Shown: piece after piece, positions 10,722-12,270 of the stretch
Numbering within the stretch: the first letter of the stretch is position 1
Layout of the letters: every line of letters starts with the position of its first letter
Assembly: GCA_016874895.1 (NCBI GenBank)
Contig: VGSX01000085.1
Coordinates: 1-12,270 of the forward strand
Length of the DNA stretch: 12,270 nt
Direction of reading: 5' to 3'
From: Deltaproteobacteria bacterium
Lineage (GTDB): Bacteria > Desulfobacterota > Desulfobaccia > Desulfobaccales > Desulfobaccaceae
Notes under the pieces: generated by a model
The model's database searches: none
Told to the model about the DNA's origin: nothing
The model's input: only the letters and a program-made list of their open reading frames with translations
Translations under genes and position numbers: made by a program

Positions 10722-12270
10722 CTAAGGTGTTTCAGATGGTTTTGAAGGATCGATTACTTTGGTAGCGGGACCTTTAGCATTCTGCCGCCGCTCGCGTAAA
10801 TTCTCCATGATGACGTAAAACACCGGCACGAAGGGAATGGCCACCAGGGTGGAGGCGATCATGCCGCCGAAGACCACGGTGCCGATGGCCCGCTGGCTGG
10901 CGGCGCCGGCCCCGGCGGCAAACAACAGGGGCGTTACCCCCATGATAAAGGCGAAGGACGTCATGATAATGGGCCGCAGCCGGCGGCGGGTGGCTTCCAG
11001 GGCCGCCTCCACCGTGGACAGCCCGTGTTCCTTGAGCTCCCGGGCGAACTCCACCACCAGGATGGCATTTTTGCTGGCCAGAGCGATCATCAGGACCAAA
11101 CCCACCTGGGTATAGAGATTATTGTCATAGCCCCGGAGCTGCAGTCCCGCCAGCACCCCGATGAGGGCCGTGGGCACCACCAGGATGACCGCGGCGGGGT
11201 GCAGCCAGCTTTCATACTGGGCCGCCAGCACCAAAAAAACCAGGAGGATGGACAGGGCGTAAATAAAATAGGCCTGGCTGCCCACCTGCTTTTCCTGATA
11301 GGCCGTGGCGGTCCAGTCGTAGGATATCCCTGGGGGCAGAATATTTTCCGCCACCTGCTCCATCAGGTGCATGGCCTCCCCGGAGCTGAACCCCGGCGCC
11401 GCGGCGCCGAAGACCGGAGCCGCGGGATAGAGGTTATAGCGGGTTACCAGTTCCGAGCCCTGCCGCAGGTTCACCGACATCATGGTCCCCAGCGGCGTCA
11501 TTTCCCCCCGGTAGTTTCGGACGTAGAGGTTTCTGACCTCATCCGGCTGGAGGCGGAAAGGGGCGTCCGCCTGCACGTACACCTGATAGACCTGGTTGAA
11601 TTTATTAAAGAGGTTAACAAAGCTGGAGCCCAGGTAGGCCTGCAAGGTGGCGAAGACCTCCCCGAGGGGCACCCCCAGCGATTCCACCTTGGTGCGGTCG
11701 ATATCCAGATAAATCTGGGGACTGCTGGCGCTGAAGGTGGTGGCCAGCCCCACCAGTCCGGATTGGGCCCCGGCAGTCTGGATTAAGATGTCAGTGGCTT
11801 TCTCCAGCTCCGCCAAGCCCAGACCGCCCCGGTCCTCCACCATGATCTGGAATCCCCCGGCCTGGCCCAAGCCGGCAATGGGGGGCGGCAACAGGACGGT
11901 GGCAAAGGCCTCCTCGATGCCGGCCAGTCTGCTTTTTAGATCAGCAACAATCTTACCCTGACTGAGCGCGCTGCCCCGCTTGTCCCAATCCTCATAGATG
12001 GCAAAAACGCTCAAGGTGTTGGAGAGATTGGCCCCGTCCATGAGAGATAAGCCGCCCACGGTTACCCAGGCCTTGATCCCCGGGGTTTCCTTAAGGATGG
12101 TATCCACCCGGCGGGAAACCGCCTCCACCCGGGGCTGGGCCGCACCTTCCGGTAAGCGTACCGCTACGATGGCGTAGCCCTGATCCTCGTCCGGCAAAAA
12201 CCCGGTGGGGTGATGTATAAAAATAAAACCGGTAATGCTGATGAGGACAAAAAAAACCATGAGCATGGTC
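10722..12270 (-). CDS. RND efflux transporter (HAE1/AcrB type), C-terminal half
   Basis: The frame is open to the right edge, so about the last 515 residues of a protein of roughly 1,040 are visible. Landmarks of the inner-membrane proton-driven pump are HHPTGFLPDEDQG at the start of the second periplasmic loop, LGSSFVNLFNKFNQVYQVYV with LYVRNYRGEMTPL in the porter/docking region, and LYTQVGLVLMIALASKNAIL, whose Lys aligns with the proton-relay K940 of AcrB. The end has RRRLRPIIMTSFAFIMGV and GTVVFGGMIASTLVAIPF. These pumps export drugs, solvents or detergents with a periplasmic adaptor and an outer-membrane channel, whose genes would lie beyond the window. The C-terminal tail is basic. The apparent ATG at 12266 is an internal Met. 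Substrate is unknown. Confidence 0.95.
   Translation of the reverse strand, partial: TMLMVFFVLISITGFIFIHHPTGFLPDEDQGYAIVAVRLPEGAAQPRVEAVSRRVDTILKETPGIKAWVTVGGLSLMDGANLSNTLSVFAIYEDWDKRGSALSQGKIVADLKSRLAGIEEAFATVLLPPPIAGLGQAGGFQIMVEDRGGLGLAELEKATDILIQTAGAQSGLVGLATTFSASSPQIYLDIDRTKVESLGVPLGEVFATLQAYLGSSFVNLFNKFNQVYQVYVQADAPFRLQPDEVRNLYVRNYRGEMTPLGTMMSVNLRQGSELVTRYNLYPAAPVFGAAAPGFSSGEAMHLMEQVAENILPPGISYDWTATAYQEKQVGSQAYFIYALSILLVFLVLAAQYESWLHPAAVILVVPTALIGVLAGLQLRGYDNNLYTQVGLVLMIALASKNAILVVEFARELKEHGLSTVEAALEATRRRLRPIIMTSFAFIMGVTPLLFAAGAGAASQRAIGTVVFGGMIASTLVAIPFVPVFYVIMENLRERRQNAKGPATKVIDPSKPSETP

Overview
The window looks like a chromosomal segment from a Gram-negative anaerobe of the Desulfobacterota / former Deltaproteobacteria type. 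This is inferred from gene style (GAF and CBS signalling proteins, HAE1-type RND pump, RadA), the moderately high GC of the core genes, and intergenic DNA full of short 7-bp-period repeats and C/G-run hairpins. I cannot name the species from sequence alone.

Layout. 2-394 (+): C-terminal part of an endonuclease/exonuclease/phosphatase-family protein that enters from the left. 474-1010 (+): stand-alone ChrB N-terminal-domain protein. 1011-1340: intergenic DNA holding a 149-bp inverted-repeat element (1033-1181) and a promoter-like site. 1341-3170 (+): fluoride channel CrcB/FluC followed by a DUF190 protein fused to four CBS domains, a probable two-gene operon. 3419-4486 (+): tandem-GAF protein with no output domain. 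4487-4818: repeat- and hairpin-rich intergenic DNA. 4819-6410 (+): small membrane protein overlapping a membrane histidine-kinase-like gene whose H-box histidine is an aspartate. 6460-7167 (-): CBS-CBS-ACT protein (AcuB-like). 7330-8721 (-): RadA. 9061-9903 (+): HicA/HicB-type toxin-antitoxin pair with a palindromic operator over its promoter and start codon, closed by a clear terminator. 9966-10685 (-): potassium-channel-like protein. 10722-12270 (-): C-terminal half of an RND efflux transporter running off the right edge.

How the parts relate. The CrcB-DUF190/CBS pair suggests fluoride export tied to a ligand-sensing regulatory protein. The GAF protein, the small membrane protein and the altered kinase lie in one direction and could form a signalling cluster, but a terminator-like hairpin separates the GAF gene from the other two and no response regulator is present. 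The RND pump and the ion channel are 36 bp apart on the same strand and are probably co-transcribed. The HicAB pair is AT-richer than its neighbours and looks acquired.

No wholly new multi-gene system is evident. The points most worth a second look are the His-to-Asp kinase, the MITE-like heptad element with its solo relatives, the 70-bp dispersed repeat present twice, and the near-leaderless HicAB operon whose antitoxin has a long C-terminal extension.
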